Origin: Bacteroidota bacterium
GTDB lineage: Bacteria; Bacteroidota; Ignavibacteria; UBA10030; UBA8401
NCBI GenBank assembly: GCA_041658205.1
Contig: JBBAAO010000001.1
Coordinates: forward strand, 1 to 64,000
Direction of reading: 5' to 3'
DNA: 64,000 bases
Shown here: positions 6,648-16,285 of the stretch, one piece after another
How the letters are laid out: each line of letters opens with the position of its first letter
How positions within the stretch are numbered: position 1 is the first letter of the stretch
Translations under genes and position numbers: made by a program
The notes under the pieces: generated by a model
The model's database searches: none
What the model was told of the DNA's origin: nothing
The model's input: only the letters and a program-made list of their open reading frames with translations

Positions 6648-8894
6648 ATGAAACAACTCTTTCTCAGTGTATTGTGTCTCTTCCTTTGTGGTTGTACTTC
6701 ATATACTTCACAGAAACAATCGACGCAAAATGATCATGCCAGTAATCGTTGGCTTCCGAACGGACATTTCCTTACTCCCGCCGGTACATCAATATCAACC
6801 GGCGAGTTTCCTCTTGGAATGGCTCTCTCTCCCGATAAAAAATCACTTGTTGTTGTGAATAGCGGTTACTATCAGCAAACACTCTCTATAGTGAATGTTA
6901 CAAATCGTTCAATTATGCAAACACTTCCGATTCGAAAATCCTGGATGGGAGCTGCGTGGGGACCCTACGGAGATTATTTTTTTGTAACGGCAGGAAATGA
7001 TAACAAGGTGTATCGATATGGTTTTCATAACGATTCTGCATGGTATCTGAATTCCATTAAGCTGGCTGAAGAAGCACCCGCAGCATTTATATCGCCAACC
7101 GGATTGGCAATCACTTCCGAAGGGGATAAAATTTATACTGTATCACGAATAACGCCAGCATTATATAAGCTTGATGCCTATAGCAATACCATTGAAAAAA
7201 CATTGGAATTTTCATCACCACTCTATTCATGTGTACTTGATGAAGTGCGAAAACTTATATACGTGAGCGAGTGGGGAAGTGCAAAGGTTGCTGTTGTTCA
7301 TGCTGATGACCTTGTCAGTATAAAAGAGATTGAAGTTGGGAATCATCCTTCGGCGATGGTGATGAACAAGAAGGGAACGCATCTTTTTGTATCGAACTCC
7401 GGAGAAAATAACGTTTCAGTGATCAATCTGCAAACACTTCTTGTTGAGGAAATTATTGATGTAGCATTGAAAGTTGGTTCACCCATAGGATCCACTCCAA
7501 ACGCACTAGCGATGGGACAAGGGGATTCCACATTGTATGTTGCTCTTGCAGATAATAACGCAGTTGCAGTTGTAAAAATTGTGACAATTGGAAAAAGTGT
7601 TGTAAAAGGGTTTATTCCTGTTGGATGGTATCCAACGGCAATTGAATGTGCTGATTCTGTTCTGATTGTGGCGAATGGACGAGGAGAGACTTCAGGGAAA
7701 AATTTAAACAAAGAGAACGTGTTTGAATATCTCAAAGGAACGCTGTCATTTATACCGGTTCCCTCTGATAAGGAGTTAGAGGAATATACCTCTGCGGTTT
7801 TGTCGAACAATCCTTATACGCGTGAACAATCTTTTTCTGATTGGAATGCAGATAATCCAATACCTCACTCTGTTGCTGATAGTAAGAAATCTCCAATCAA
7901 ATATCTATTCTATGTCATAAAAGAAATGCGTTCATATGATGATCTCTTCGGAGACATGATTATTGGAAACGGTGATACATTATTTGCAAAATACGGCAAG
8001 AATGTTGTTCCCAATCATCAATCGCTTGCGGAAGAGTTTGTCCTTTTTGACAATTTCTATGCGAATGGTCAGAACAGTGTCAACGGAATGCAATGGAGTG
8101 TCGGCGCTTACTCTACCGATTATACGGAAAAAACTGTTCCGACATTATTCGGACGAAGAGGGGGAGTTTATAATTATGAGCATGATGGAATTGCTTCGCC
8201 GAAAAGTGGATATCTCTGGGACGCCGCTAAAAAAATTAATCTCACGGTGAGAAATTATGGAATGTTCATCGACGAAGAGGCATCCACGCGCGGAGAAATT
8301 ATTCCACTCGCAAAAAGATTATTCAATATTACGTCTCCTATTTACCGAGGATGGGATTTGAACTACAGTGATACATCGAGAATTGCAGCGTGGATGAAAG
8401 AATTCGATAATTATGAAAGAGGGGATTCACTTCCACGGCTATCGTTGATCAGACTTCCAAATGACCATACGAATGGCAGGGTCAGCAGAATCAAATCGCA
8501 AAATGCATTTGTAGCGGATAATGATCTTGCATTAGGAAAATTGGTTGAGAGGATTTCTCATAGCAAGTATTGGAAAGAGTCTGCTATCTTTGTACTGGAA
8601 AGCAGTGCCAATGGCGGTTCTGATCATGTCGATGCACACCGTTCAGCAATGTTTATTATCAGTCCCTATAGTAAAAGAAAATTCGTGGATAGCAGACATT
8701 ATACAACAACATCAGTGTTGAAGACAATCGAATTGATTCTGGGAATTCCTCCAATGACGCAGCACGATGCAGGTGCCGTTCCATTGTATCGTTCCTTCCA
8801 ATCGGTTCCGGATACAACTGCTTATAGTGTTAAAAAGAATATTGTACCATTAAATGAATTAACCACAGTCTCACCCCAAAATTTACAAAAGTGA
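6648..8894 (+). CDS. Lipoprotein with YncE-like beta-propeller and phosphoesterase domain
   Basis: 748 residues with a lipoprotein signal (FLCGC, Cys about 16). Residues about 35-350 form a YVTN/YncE-like propeller: FPLGMALSPDKKSLVVVNSG, NHPSAMVMNKKGTHLFVSNS and STPNALAMGQGDSTLYVA are successive blades. From about 415 comes a phosphoesterase/alkaline-phosphatase-like domain: FYVIKEMRSYDDLFGDM, NFYANGQNSVNGMQWSVGAY, a central LIRLPNDHTNG, and SANGGSDHVDAHRSAMFIISP near the C terminus. The usual ENR(S/T)(Y/F)D nucleophile motif reads EMRSYD here, with Met for Asn. It is divergent from the sigma operon and 7 nt before pntAA. The substrate is unknown. Confidence 0.85.
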   Translation: MKQLFLSVLCLFLCGCTSYTSQKQSTQNDHASNRWLPNGHFLTPAGTSISTGEFPLGMALSPDKKSLVVVNSGYYQQTLSIVNVTNRSIMQTLPIRKSWMGAAWGPYGDYFFVTAGNDNKVYRYGFHNDSAWYLNSIKLAEEAPAAFISPTGLAITSEGDKIYTVSRITPALYKLDAYSNTIEKTLEFSSPLYSCVLDEVRKLIYVSEWGSAKVAVVHADDLVSIKEIEVGNHPSAMVMNKKGTHLFVSNSGENNVSVINLQTLLVEEIIDVALKVGSPIGSTPNALAMGQGDSTLYVALADNNAVAVVKIVTIGKSVVKGFIPVGWYPTAIECADSVLIVANGRGETSGKNLNKENVFEYLKGTLSFIPVPSDKELEEYTSAVLSNNPYTREQSFSDWNADNPIPHSVADSKKSPIKYLFYVIKEMRSYDDLFGDMIIGNGDTLFAKYGKNVVPNHQSLAEEFVLFDNFYANGQNSVNGMQWSVGAYSTDYTEKTVPTLFGRRGGVYNYEHDGIASPKSGYLWDAAKKINLTVRNYGMFIDEEASTRGEIIPLAKRLFNITSPIYRGWDLNYSDTSRIAAWMKEFDNYERGDSLPRLSLIRLPNDHTNGRVSRIKSQNAFVADNDLALGKLVERISHSKYWKESAIFVLESSANGGSDHVDAHRSAMFIISPYSKRKFVDSRHYTTTSVLKTIELILGIPPMTQHDAGAVPLYRSFQSVPDTTAYSVKKNIVPLNELTTVSPQNLQK

Positions 8895-8901
8895 AAACAT
8901 T

Positions 8902-10041
8902 ATGATTATATCTATCCCAAAAGAGAATTCGGCTGTTGAAACGCGTGTACCGGTTTTGCCGTTGACAGTCGAAAAATTGGTGAAAAAAGGGGCGAAAATC
9001 CATGTTGAAGCAGGGATTGGAGCATCTTTAGGCATCACCGATGAAGAGTATAAAAAAGCCGGAGCATCAATTGAAAAGAATCGAAAGAAGCTGTTTGCAT
9101 CAGGCGATATTGTGTTACGTCTGCGTAAGCCGGAATCAAAAGAGTTAGCATTGCTTAAAAAAGGAGCGATCCATATTAGTTATCTTGATCCGTTTAACGA
9201 ATCAAAACTGATAACTGAAATTGCAAAGAAAAATATCTCTGCGATTTCCATGGAAATGATTCCCCGTTCAACACGTGCACAAAAGATGGATGCGTTAAGT
9301 TCACAAGCAAGCTTGGCGGGATATGCTGCGGTGATTGTTGCTGCGAATCATATCCAGAAAATTTTCCCGATGATGATGACGCCGGCAGGAACGATCCAGC
9401 CTTCCAAAGTCTTTATCATTGGTGCAGGCGTTGCTGGACTTCAGGCAATTGCTACAGCAAAACGCCTTGGTGCAAAGGTTGACGCTTTCGATACACGTCC
9501 TGTTGCAAAGAACGATGTATTATCACTCGGAGCAAAATTTGTGGAAGTTGATCTTGGCGAAACTGGCCAAACTGCACAGGGATATGCAAAGGCGTTGACA
9601 GAAGAGCAGTTGAAGAAACAGCGCGATGTGATGAAACAATATTGTGCGCAAGCAGATGTTGTGATTACCACGGCGCAAGTGTTTGGAAGAAAAGCACCCG
9701 TCATAGTCACAAAAGAAATGGTCGGAGCAATGAAACCGGGAAGTGTGATTGTCGATCTTGCTGTAGAAACGGGAGGTAATGTTGAAGGGGCGGTCGCCGG
9801 AAAAATTGTTGAGAAAAACGGAGTGAAGATCATCGGAATAAAAAACATGCCGGCACGAGTTGCCATGAATGCCAGTCTGATGTATTCCAACAACCTGTTT
9901 AACCTGTTGGATGAATTCTGGAATAAAGAGACAAAGCAGTTCGATCTGAAATTAGATGATGATATCATTAAGAGCTGTTTAATTACCCACGGAGGAAAGA
10001 TCGTTCATCCGAACTTTATTCCTAAAAAAAATGAGAAATAA
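8902..10041 (+). CDS. pntAA: NAD(P) transhydrogenase subunit alpha, soluble NAD-binding part
   Basis: Proton-translocating transhydrogenase domain I (379 residues), which binds NAD(H) at the cytoplasmic face. The N terminus IISIPKENSAVETRVPVLPL matches the alanine dehydrogenase/PntA family. RSTRAQKMDALSSQASLAGY and the Rossmann motif VFIIGAGVAGLQAIATAKRLGA with VDAFDTRP are clear. It corresponds to the split alpha subunit found in many bacteria, with the membrane part encoded by the next gene. It starts 7 nt after the preceding stop. Confidence 0.96.
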   Translation: MIISIPKENSAVETRVPVLPLTVEKLVKKGAKIHVEAGIGASLGITDEEYKKAGASIEKNRKKLFASGDIVLRLRKPESKELALLKKGAIHISYLDPFNESKLITEIAKKNISAISMEMIPRSTRAQKMDALSSQASLAGYAAVIVAANHIQKIFPMMMTPAGTIQPSKVFIIGAGVAGLQAIATAKRLGAKVDAFDTRPVAKNDVLSLGAKFVEVDLGETGQTAQGYAKALTEEQLKKQRDVMKQYCAQADVVITTAQVFGRKAPVIVTKEMVGAMKPGSVIVDLAVETGGNVEGAVAGKIVEKNGVKIIGIKNMPARVAMNASLMYSNNLFNLLDEFWNKETKQFDLKLDDDIIKSCLITHGGKIVHPNFIPKKNEK

Positions 10042-10104
10042 TAATTACATATTGTGCCGTCTACTCGGCGTAGAATATTTTGAGATTTACTTTAAGGAGA
10101 CAAC

Positions 10105-10401
10105 ATGCAAATAGAACTTATCTACATTCTCATCCTGGCAGGATTTGTCGGGTTTGAGATCATTAAGAAAGTAACACCCACGCTTCATACACCGTTGATG
10201 TCTGCGACAAATGCCATCTCCGGTATTTCACTTGTCGGTTCACTCGTTGTCGCTGGTGTTGCCGGTGGGGGTGAGCATTCCGATATCAGTCACCTTCTGG
10301 GATTTGTCGCTGTTACCGCTGCGACGATCAACGTAGTCGGCGGATTCATGATCACGGAGCGCATGTTGAAGATGTTCAAGAAGAAGGAGAGAAAGTCATG
10401 A
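10105..10401 (+). CDS. pntAB: NAD(P) transhydrogenase subunit alpha, membrane part
   Basis: 98 residues with about three hydrophobic helices: LIYILILAGFVGFEIIKK, the central GISLVGSLVVAGVAGG, and LLGFVAVTAATINVVGGFMI. The motif GFEIIKKVTPTLHTPLMSAT is the family signature. It forms part of the proton channel with PntB. A good ribosome-binding site, AAGGAG, lies 6 nt before the ATG. Its end overlaps pntB by 4 nt (ATGA), so the two are translationally coupled. Confidence 0.95.
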   Translation: MQIELIYILILAGFVGFEIIKKVTPTLHTPLMSATNAISGISLVGSLVVAGVAGGGEHSDISHLLGFVAVTAATINVVGGFMITERMLKMFKKKERKS

Positions 10402-11777
10402 ATTATTATATGGAACTTGTTTACCTCGCTTCTTCAGTTCTCTTCATCATGGGTCTTAAAGGACTCAGCCACCCAGAATCGGCACGACGCGGAATGCATC
10501 TTGCAGAAATTGGTATGTTTATGGCCGTTGTGGGAACACTTGTTAGCGGGAAAATTATTACGTGGGAATGGATCATCGCAGGAATTGCAATCGGTTCGGT
10601 GATCGGAGCGGCGATGTCCATCTTCATGCCTATGACAGCCATGCCGCAGCGAATTGCACTTTCGCATGCTTTTGGTGCGCTTGCCGCAGTGTTAGTTGGA
10701 ATAAACGAATATATAGAAAAAAGTTATCATGGAGAAATCACTAACGGACTGATGAGTGCGTTGGGGTTTGAGGTTCTCTTTGGCGCATTAACCGTTACCG
10801 GAAGCTTAATGGCGTTTGGAAAATTGAACGAAATGATCAAAGGTGCTCCTATTACTTATAAAGGACAAAATATTGTCAATATCACTCTCTTTTTGATCAC
10901 AGTGGGAATGTTTGTTTATCTTATTTTCTCACCGTATGATGCAACCGTATTCTATACGATGATTGCTTTATCATTCCTGATCGGAATTTTCATCGTTCTC
11001 CCGATTGGTGGAGCCGATATGCCAGTGGTGATCTCGTTGATGAATTCGTATGCAGGACTTGCTGCGGCTGCAACAGGTTTTGCCATTGATAATAAAGTGT
11101 TGATCATTGCCGGATCACTAGATGGTTCATCCGGTTTTATACTTTCCATAGTCATGAGTAAGGCAATGAATCGTTCATTCGCGAATGTTCTCTTTGGTGC
11201 TGTCGGAAGTCCGCAAGTGGATACGTCAAAGCTCCATGAAGATCGTCCAATTACGCGGTTTGGCATTGAGGATACGAAATTTGTTCTTGAACAGGCTGAA
11301 CGTGTGGTTGTTGTCCCCGGATATGGTATGGCAGTAGCGCAAGCTCAACATACCGTTCGAGAATTGAGCGATGAGTTAGAAAAACGGGGAATTAAAGTCG
11401 ATTTTGCTATCCATCCTGTCGCGGGAAGAATGCCGGGACATATGAATGTGTTACTGGCAGAGGCAAACGTTTCGTACGACCAACTCTACGAAATGGATGC
11501 AATTAATCCGACAATGGATACAGTGGATGTTTGTATTGTGATCGGAGCAAACGACGTTGTTAATCCTGCCGCCCGTACCGATAAAGGAAGTCCGATCTAC
11601 GGTATGCCAATTATCAATGTGGATAAAGCGAAAACGGTGATCGTGATGAAGCGATCGATGGCGACCGGATTTGCGGGGATTGAAAATCCTCTCTTCTATG
11701 AACCGAATACGAAAATGTTATTCGGCGATGCTAAAAAAGTGATGCAGGAATTGGTTTCGGAATTTAAGAAAGGATAA
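10398..11777 (+). CDS. pntB: NAD(P) transhydrogenase subunit beta
   Basis: 459 residues, normal length. The N-terminal half is a membrane domain with about eight or nine helices, including AIGSVIGAAMSIFMPMTAMP and GADMPVVISLMNSYAGLAAA. The C-terminal NADP-binding domain III begins near VVVVPGYGMAVAQAQHTVRE and continues HPVAGRMPGHMNVLLAEA, VCIVIGANDVVNPAA and GMPIINVDKA. Together with PntAA and PntAB it couples proton re-entry to NADPH formation at the inner membrane. A clear terminator follows at 11835. Confidence 0.97.
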   Translation: MNYYMELVYLASSVLFIMGLKGLSHPESARRGMHLAEIGMFMAVVGTLVSGKIITWEWIIAGIAIGSVIGAAMSIFMPMTAMPQRIALSHAFGALAAVLVGINEYIEKSYHGEITNGLMSALGFEVLFGALTVTGSLMAFGKLNEMIKGAPITYKGQNIVNITLFLITVGMFVYLIFSPYDATVFYTMIALSFLIGIFIVLPIGGADMPVVISLMNSYAGLAAAATGFAIDNKVLIIAGSLDGSSGFILSIVMSKAMNRSFANVLFGAVGSPQVDTSKLHEDRPITRFGIEDTKFVLEQAERVVVVPGYGMAVAQAQHTVRELSDELEKRGIKVDFAIHPVAGRMPGHMNVLLAEANVSYDQLYEMDAINPTMDTVDVCIVIGANDVVNPAARTDKGSPIYGMPIINVDKAKTVIVMKRSMATGFAGIENPLFYEPNTKMLFGDAKKVMQELVSEFKKG

Positions 11778-11834
11778 CGTTTTTTTATAGAGATGACCTT
11801 TCATTATCTGACATCATGGTAACTTACACAGAGT

Positions 11835-11861
11835 GACGACCTTCGGGTCGTCTTTCTGTTT
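11835..11861 (+). terminator. Rho-independent terminator after pntB
   Basis: A perfect 7-bp stem, GACGACC-TTCG-GGTCGTC (11835-11852), carries a C(UUCG)G tetraloop and is followed by TTTCTGTTTTT. It ends the transhydrogenase transcript 58 nt after the pntB stop. Confidence 0.9.
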
Positions 11862-11887
11862 TTAAAAACATTGAAACATTATTTCTT

Positions 11888-12706
11888 ATGCCCCAATATA
11901 ATACCGAATACCTTCTAGGAGTTAATCAGGCTGAGTTTGACCGGCTGCAGTTTCAGCACAGTGTCTGGCGTTCCAATACGAATGCATTTTTCGACAGACT
12001 CGGAGTCGGGAAAGGATGGAACTGTCTTGATGTCGGTGCGGGACCCGGTTTTGTTTCATTCGAACTTCGTGAACGCATAGGCGAAAGCGGCGCCGTCACA
12101 GCCTTGGAGCCTTCAACAATGTTTCTGGATTGGTTTGCACAGCAGATAAAAGAGAAACAGTGGAAAAATGTTCATGTCATGAACGGAACGGCAGAAGACG
12201 TTGTACTTCCTCAACAGCAGTTCGATCTGATCTTTGTGCGGTGGGTGATTGCCTTTGTTTCACAACCAGAAAAATTTTTCACGCAGCTTCTTAGCGCACT
12301 GAAACCGAACGGCATCATCGCCATTCAGGACTATTACTATGAAGGATTATCCTTGTTTCCCCGCGGAGGTGCGTTTGACGGAATGGCCGATGTTGTGCGA
12401 GCGTACTATCACACTGTCGGCGGCGATCCGTACATCACCGGAAAAATACCCGAATGGTTTAAAAAATACAATATGCAGACGATTGATTACGCTCCGCATT
12501 CAAATGCAGGAGGACCTGAGAGTCCTATCATGGAATGGGGACACCGGTTTTTCTCCACACATATTCAGCATATGGTGGACAAACACTTGATGACGCAGTC
12601 TCAAGGTGACGCAATGCTTGCCGATTGGATGGCGCATCGCACCAATCCTGACGCAATATTTTTTTCGCCAATTGTTGTGGATGTTGCAGGAAGAAAAAAA
12701 GTGTAG
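11888..12706 (+). CDS. SAM-dependent methyltransferase (class I)
   Basis: 272 residues. Motif I is LDVGAGPGFVSFELRERIG, followed by AVTALEPS (acidic SAM-binding end of strand 2) and FDLIFVRWVIAFVSQPEKFF (motif II/III region), typical of the methyltransf_11/25 families. The C-terminal part (FPRGGAFDGMADVVRAYYHT) is not diagnostic of a substrate. It is a lone gene with its own start after the pntB terminator and is followed by a palindromic repeat. The methyl acceptor cannot be told from the sequence. Confidence 0.85.
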   Translation: MPQYNTEYLLGVNQAEFDRLQFQHSVWRSNTNAFFDRLGVGKGWNCLDVGAGPGFVSFELRERIGESGAVTALEPSTMFLDWFAQQIKEKQWKNVHVMNGTAEDVVLPQQQFDLIFVRWVIAFVSQPEKFFTQLLSALKPNGIIAIQDYYYEGLSLFPRGGAFDGMADVVRAYYHTVGGDPYITGKIPEWFKKYNMQTIDYAPHSNAGGPESPIMEWGHRFFSTHIQHMVDKHLMTQSQGDAMLADWMAHRTNPDAIFFSPIVVDVAGRKKV

Positions 12707-12720
12707 TTCATTCCAATGAA

Positions 12721-12751
12721 TTGTATTCGAGGTCGCCGACCTCGAATACAA
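12721..12751. repeat. Perfect palindrome (15-bp arms) after the methyltransferase gene
   Basis: Arms TTGTATTCGAGGTCG and its exact reverse complement meet around one central base. No T run follows, so it looks more like a palindromic repeat unit than a standard terminator. A decayed relative with the same GGCGATCTCG-type centre lies at about 12859-12888. Confidence 0.8.
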
Positions 12752-13005
12752 GAGATTTTGTTATCTCTAGAAGATTACAGTTTCACCATCCATCCTTATG
12801 AAAATCTGATTATATTTTTAATCTCGCCTCTATCTGCCGGACTCTATGCAGGAATGTGTGTATCGAAGGTTGGCGATCTCGTATACAAAAGCCTTTGTTA
12901 CTTTCCTTTTTACATTTTGATTTGGTTAGAATCGATGGTAAATTATGATTGGAAATATTGGTTTTTTGGCGTTATTGCATTGCTGAATGTTCTTCTGGAG
13001 GTTTC
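12752..13005. other. Intergenic region with a second, degenerate palindrome
   Basis: This stretch holds the degenerate palindrome near 12859-12888 and, at its end, the ribosome-binding site CTGGAGG for the next gene. A 97-codon open frame spans 12716-13009 and overlaps the next ATG, but its ends are encoded by the palindromes themselves, so it is not called as a gene. Confidence 0.5.
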
Positions 13006-14559
13006 ATGAAAAGAATATCTGTTTTATTTATCCTAATATCATTCTATTCAATTTCATTCTTTGGTTGCAGCACTATTCGACCAATTTCAGGAACTTCTAG
13101 CCAGACAATTCCACGGGCAGAACGGGAATTTCGCGGAGTGTGGGTGGCAACCGTTGGAAATATCGATTGGCCTAGTAAACCGGGATTAACGACTGAAGAA
13201 CAGCAGCGTGAAGCATTGGCAATTCTTGATACTGTTGTTGCGTTGAACATGAATGCTGTTGTATTCCAAGTTCGACCGCATTGCGATGCATTGTATGTAA
13301 GTTCGTTGGAACCATGGTCGTATTATCTTACCGGAGTCCAGGGGAAAGCACCGGATCCTTTCTATGATCCTCTCCAATTTTGGATTGATGAAGCACACAA
13401 ACGGGGTATAGAACTACACGCGTGGTTCAATCCTTACCGTGCACTCTTGACTCGCGGAAATGAAATCTCAGATTCTTCAATCGTGAAGAAACGTCCTGAT
13501 CTGGCAAAAAAAATTAATGATGGAATGTATTGGCTTGATCCTTCGAACAAAGAAACCCAAGATCTTTCCTATGCGGTGGTGATGGATGTGGTAAAGCGAT
13601 ATGATGTTGATGGAATACATTTTGACGATTATTTCTATCCATACAATGACGGAAAATTTCCTGACGATGAACAATGGGAAGCATTCAGAAAAAGAGATAG
13701 CTCCATCACACGGGAAGATTGGAGACGGTCACACGTTAATGCGTTTATTGAACGAGTGTATAAAGGAATTAAATCAGAAAAAAAGTATGTGAAATTCGGA
13801 TTAAGTCCGTTTGGAATATGGCGCCCCAAAAATCCTCCTTCGATTGCCGGATATGATCAATACAATATGCTTTATGCTGACGCTCGTTTGTGGTTAAATA
13901 ATGGTTGGATCGACTATTTTACGCCTCAATTATATTGGCCAATCAACCAAATCCCGCAAAGTTTTCCCGTATTGCTTGGGTGGTGGGCAAAAGAGAATAC
14001 CATGCAAAGAAACCTTTGGCCCGGCATGATTATTAATAGACCGCGAGAGGAAAAGACGGCGGATGAGATTTTTAATCAGATTATGATTACGCGAGGGATT
14101 GTTTCTGATGCACCCGGTCACGTCCATTTTAGCATGAAAGCATTCATGCGGGACAGTAGTGCTATTAATGGAGTGTTGAAAAAAGGTCCATACCAGAATC
14201 AAGCAATCGTTCCACCCTCACCATGGCTTGATGATACAGCTCCATTATCACCTGTCGTCTCGTCGTCAATCACTAATGATACCCTTCATATCATTATCTC
14301 TCATAAAAATGCGAGCGATATTTTTCGGACAATTGTTTATTATCAGTATAATAAGGTGTGGAATTATTCTATTTTGAATAAATATGATAGTACATTCACT
14401 GCACCGGTTTCCAGAATTTCAAAGAAAGAATCTCGTAACCGAAACGGGGAAGTGAAGATCACGGAAACATCTGAAGTGCTCTCGGCTGTTTCGATCTCTG
14501 CAATAGACAGGCTAGGGAATGAAAGTGAAATGACAGTTCAACAATTGGAAGCGCGATAG
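13006..14559 (+). CDS. GH10-like (GHL10/DUF187) glycosyl hydrolase lipoprotein
   Basis: 517 residues. The signal peptide ends in the lipobox FFGC (Cys about 21). The GHL10 domain begins REFRGVWVATVGNIDWPS and continues MNAVVFQVRPHCDALYVSS, GIELHAWFNPYRALLTRG, DVVKRYDVDGIHFDDYFYPY and WIDYFTPQLYWPIN, all conserved signatures of this TIM-barrel family. A Fn3-like tail (residues about 415-510) follows. The ATG at 13006 is chosen over an upstream in-frame start because a TGGAGG site lies 5 nt before it and the signal peptide starts there. Members of this family are thought to act on glycans of the cell wall or spent polysaccharides; the substrate is unproven. Confidence 0.87.
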   Translation: MKRISVLFILISFYSISFFGCSTIRPISGTSSQTIPRAEREFRGVWVATVGNIDWPSKPGLTTEEQQREALAILDTVVALNMNAVVFQVRPHCDALYVSSLEPWSYYLTGVQGKAPDPFYDPLQFWIDEAHKRGIELHAWFNPYRALLTRGNEISDSSIVKKRPDLAKKINDGMYWLDPSNKETQDLSYAVVMDVVKRYDVDGIHFDDYFYPYNDGKFPDDEQWEAFRKRDSSITREDWRRSHVNAFIERVYKGIKSEKKYVKFGLSPFGIWRPKNPPSIAGYDQYNMLYADARLWLNNGWIDYFTPQLYWPINQIPQSFPVLLGWWAKENTMQRNLWPGMIINRPREEKTADEIFNQIMITRGIVSDAPGHVHFSMKAFMRDSSAINGVLKKGPYQNQAIVPPSPWLDDTAPLSPVVSSSITNDTLHIIISHKNASDIFRTIVYYQYNKVWNYSILNKYDSTFTAPVSRISKKESRNRNGEVKITETSEVLSAVSISAIDRLGNESEMTVQQLEAR

Positions 14560-16236
14560 GTGAAAATAATTATTAAAAGCATTCGTTTGTTGGTGTTGGT
14601 TTGTTTGATCGTGCCGGTAAGGATATATTCGCAATCTGTGTATACAAATCCTTCGGCAATAGTTTTTGATTCTTCATTGACATCATCGAAAGATAGTATT
14701 GCTCTGTGGATTGTCAATAGCACTGTAACTCAGATTGAAATTCCAGATATCAATATCTATAGCGATATTTTTTCCATCAAGGATACCAGTTGTATTTTAA
14801 AAGCAAAAGACAGTGTTAAGACATGGATCTATTTTTCATCGATCCATAATCTTTCCTATAATGATTTTGTTTTCATCGAAACAAATCTCAGTTCGGGTTC
14901 TGTCATTGTTCCTCTAAGCGGGACGAAAAAATATTCAGAACCACTCTACGCAACGACTCAAGGAAAATCGGGCGAACCTTTGAAGACTGTTCTCACTGCA
15001 ATTGCCTCGAAAGGGCAGGTAGCGCTTGGATACACTTTTGCGCGGGATAAAATGTATGGCAATATGGACAGTAATAACGGTCTAGATTCAGTAGAATGTA
15101 TTTATACAGGGCGAAAAGCTAAATTTGCAACACGGGCAGATGCAACCGCAAATAATTTCAATTGTGAGCACACCTGGCCACAAAGTAAATTCAGCAGTCT
15201 CGACCCTATGGTGTCGGATTTGAATCATCTTTTTTCCACCGATGAGGCGGCAAATGGAAAACGGAGTAATTATCCGTTTGGTGTTGTGGTCACTTCAACG
15301 TGGAACGTTGGAGGATCGAAGTATGGAACCGGATATGGCGGTCAAATTGTGTTTGAACCAAGAGACCAACATAAGGGGGATTGTGCTCGTGCGATGCTTT
15401 ATTTTATCACGCGATATCCTAACAATTACGGAAGTTTTTGGGCTGAAAGTCCTTACCAGGAAGCAGTATTTCGTGATTGGAACAAACGATTCCCGCCGAC
15501 TCCGAAATCAAAAAAAAGAAATGATGGTGTTCAACAATTTCAAGGGAACAGGAACCCGTTTATTGATCATCCGGAATTTGTCGACCGTATTAACAATTTT
15601 GCGGGTACAGCGACCATTGTAACTGCACCGAAATTAATTGTTTCTCCAATGAAAGTTATTCATACAAATGTGATCGTAGGGAATGAGACAGGTCTTTATT
15701 TGACTTTTGCAAACTCAGGGAACGCTCCATTAAAAATAACATCGACAGTCTTTAGTAACTCATTTTATTCTTTGAGTGATTCGATCAGTAGCATTGAAAT
15801 CGGCGGTACGCGAAGAATTTATCTATCCTATAAACCGACCGCTGCGACAACTGATTCGATTTCAACACTTACCGTAACATATAACGATGGTGTTTCGACA
15901 AAGAGCGTCATTGTTTCGTTCACAGTCATCGTGGCACCAATGAGCGTATCGAAACTACGCACAACTGTACCGAATCAGCTCTTGCTAGAACAGAATTATC
16001 CGAACCCATTTAATCCATCGACAGTCATTAACTTTCGGACGCGAACAACAAGTTATGTTGCTTTAAAAATTTACAACGTTGCAGGAAAAGAAATAACAAC
16101 ACTGGTAAGTAGAGTTTTAGACGCAGGGTATTATTCTACAACATTTGATGCTTCGAAAATGCCGAGTGGAACATATTTTGCACAGCTACAATGTGAAGGG
16201 ATAATACAAATAAAAAAGATGTCATTATTAAAATGA
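14560..16236 (+). CDS. Secreted endonuclease I family nuclease with T9SS sorting domain
   Basis: 558 residues. It starts at a GTG directly after the previous stop (no spacer), giving the signal peptide KIIIKSIRLLVLVCLIVPVR. An N-terminal Ig-like domain (25-120) is followed by endonuclease I: YTFARDKMYGNMDS, the active-site motif NCEHTWPQSKFSS (residues about 200-212), DLNHLFSTDEAANGKRSN and GDCARAMLYFITRYP. A second Ig-like domain (about 360-460) precedes the C-terminal sorting domain LLEQNYPNPFNPSTVINF...KIKKMSLLK. It is predicted to be exported by Sec and then T9SS to the surface and to degrade DNA or RNA. Its sorting domain lacks NEEQSAGW and is the most divergent of the window. Confidence 0.9.
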   Translation: MKIIIKSIRLLVLVCLIVPVRIYSQSVYTNPSAIVFDSSLTSSKDSIALWIVNSTVTQIEIPDINIYSDIFSIKDTSCILKAKDSVKTWIYFSSIHNLSYNDFVFIETNLSSGSVIVPLSGTKKYSEPLYATTQGKSGEPLKTVLTAIASKGQVALGYTFARDKMYGNMDSNNGLDSVECIYTGRKAKFATRADATANNFNCEHTWPQSKFSSLDPMVSDLNHLFSTDEAANGKRSNYPFGVVVTSTWNVGGSKYGTGYGGQIVFEPRDQHKGDCARAMLYFITRYPNNYGSFWAESPYQEAVFRDWNKRFPPTPKSKKRNDGVQQFQGNRNPFIDHPEFVDRINNFAGTATIVTAPKLIVSPMKVIHTNVIVGNETGLYLTFANSGNAPLKITSTVFSNSFYSLSDSISSIEIGGTRRIYLSYKPTAATTDSISTLTVTYNDGVSTKSVIVSFTVIVAPMSVSKLRTTVPNQLLLEQNYPNPFNPSTVINFRTRTTSYVALKIYNVAGKEITTLVSRVLDAGYYSTTFDASKMPSGTYFAQLQCEGIIQIKKMSLLK

Positions 16237-16285
16237 AATCAGTGTAGCTCAACAATCTTTGTATCTCAGATATTTCATCCGCCTC

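Noticed and set aside
12716..13009. 97-codon frame overlapping the start of the GH10-like gene by ATGA
   Set aside because: Its N terminus and middle are encoded by the two palindromic repeats, it lacks a ribosome-binding site, and no family is recognisable. The overlap looks like chance.
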